Source of the DNA: JBDTMC01 sp039934475
Lineage (GTDB): Bacteria; Acidobacteriota; Terriglobia; Bryobacterales; Bryobacteraceae
Length of the DNA stretch: 6,867 nucleotides
Assembly: GCA_039934475.1 (NCBI GenBank)
Contig: JBDTMC010000427.1
Location: 1-6,867, forward strand
Reading direction: 5' to 3'
How positions within the stretch are numbered: the stretch's first letter is position 1; each line of letters opens with the position of its first letter. Positions 6,250-6,867 of the stretch are shown piece by piece. Made by a program: the position numbers and the translations under genes. The notes below the pieces were generated by a model, which saw only the letters and a program-made list of their open reading frames with translations, did no database searches and was not told the DNA's origin.

Positions 6250-6867
6250 ATGGATTTGCTTTCCATTGTCATCGTTAACTGGAATTCGTCCGACTTCGCG
6301 GTTGACTGCATCGCTTCGCTCCATGCGACAACCACCGATGTGCCCTTTGAGGTGATTGTGGTCGACAATGCCTCCACCGAGAATGTCAGCAGGATTGTCG
6401 ATGTCCATCCCGGAGTACGGCTCCTCGCCTCGCATCAGAACCTGGGTTTCGCACGCGCTAACAACCTTGGCGTGGAACAAAGCCAAGGGCGCTGGATCCT
6501 ATTTTTGAACCCCGATACCATCGTCCTGAAGAATGCAATTCGGGTCATGTTATCCAACCTGGAATCGCACGCCGAGGTTGGAGCGGTGGGTTGCCGCTTG
6601 CTGAACGGGGATATGACCCTTCAGATGTCGAGTGTGCAACGCTTTCCAACGATACTGAATCAACTCCTGAGCCTCGACGTGTTGAAGCGGCGCTGGCCTA
6701 AGGCGCGTCTTTGGGGAACCAGTGCATTATTCACAGATTCGCCGGTAGCCGTAGACGTGGTTTCTGGCGCGTGCCTAATGGTGAAACGTGAAGTTTTTGA
6801 GCAAGCGGGCCGATTCAGCCCCGACTACTTCCTCTACCACGAGGACACCGACCTCAGCCTGCGCCTT
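6250..6867 (+). CDS. Family GT2 glycosyltransferase, rhamnosyltransferase-like (3' truncated)
   Basis: An open frame runs to the last base and encodes 206 residues from ATG 6250. LLSIVIVNWNSSD (3-15), VIVVDNAS (35-42), NLGFARANNLG (64-74), ILFLNPDT (83-90), VVSGACLMVKREVFEQAGRFS (170-190) and YFLYHEDTDLSLRL (193-206) are the ordered motifs of the GT2 group that includes WbbL/RfbF-type rhamnosyltransferases. NPD takes the place of the DxD metal site, and the His-Glu-Asp near the end is the catalytic-base region. The C-terminal portion, usually another 60-100 residues, is outside the window. Rhamnose as donor is only a family tendency. The start is ambiguous: GTG 6241 and TTG 6217 are in frame upstream. 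ATG 6250 was chosen because the conserved strand begins right after it, although no strong ribosome binding site precedes it. It differs clearly from the GT2 just upstream, so this is not a tandem duplicate. Confidence 0.9.
   Translation, partial: MDLLSIVIVNWNSSDFAVDCIASLHATTTDVPFEVIVVDNASTENVSRIVDVHPGVRLLASHQNLGFARANNLGVEQSQGRWILFLNPDTIVLKNAIRVMLSNLESHAEVGAVGCRLLNGDMTLQMSSVQRFPTILNQLLSLDVLKRRWPKARLWGTSALFTDSPVAVDVVSGACLMVKREVFEQAGRFSPDYFLYHEDTDLSLRL

Noticed and set aside
5294..6867. Two adjacent GT2 genes as a recent tandem duplication
   Set aside because: Their motifs differ (DADLGF versus LNPDT; WDTVDEVKA versus YFLYHEDTD), placing them in separate GT2 subgroups.

Overview
The window is a densely packed, entirely plus-strand piece of a bacterial surface-polysaccharide (exopolysaccharide, capsule or O-antigen type) biosynthesis locus. 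It holds eight protein-coding genes, the first cut off at its 5' end and the last at its 3' end. No RNA gene, mobile element, CRISPR array or repeat family was seen, and no gap between genes exceeds about 45 bases. Base composition is moderately GC-rich, with GTG as well as ATG starts and recognisable Shine-Dalgarno sites. This suggests a Gram-negative or related soil/environmental lineage such as Acidobacteriota or Proteobacteria; the assignment is inference from protein style only.

Layout. At 1-470 is the catalytic C-terminal part of a polyprenyl-phosphate sugar-phosphotransferase, the enzyme that loads the first sugar onto the lipid carrier. At 500-3247 is a tightly coupled three-gene cassette: a Gfo/Idh/MocA sugar dehydrogenase, a left-handed beta-helix N-acetyltransferase and a DegT-family PLP aminotransferase. 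Its content and order match the WlbA-WlbB-WlbC (WbpB/WbpD/WbpE) modules that oxidise C3 of a UDP-GlcNAc-type sugar, transaminate it and acetylate the new amine. From 3253 to the end come assembly and decoration genes: a GT4 glycosyltransferase, a class I SAM-dependent methyltransferase of the Methyltransf_24 type, and two different GT2 glycosyltransferases.

Inferred working model: the cassette makes a 3-acetamido (2,3-diacetamido) nucleotide sugar, the phosphotransferase starts a repeat unit on undecaprenyl phosphate, the three glycosyltransferases extend it on the cytoplasmic face, and the methyltransferase may methylate a sugar. Flippase, polymerase, the UDP-GlcNAc 6-dehydrogenase (WbpA-type) and export genes are not in the window. 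The first four genes are tightly linked (ATGA or 8-base overlaps, strong ribosome binding sites), while later genes are separated by up to 44 bases with weaker sites.

I did not find a convincing undescribed system. The points worth a second look are a 9-codon mini-ORF bridging the first two genes, the predicted unusual sugar, the GT4 enzyme lacking the first Glu of its EX7E motif, an insertion in the aminotransferase, and the unknown target of the methyltransferase.
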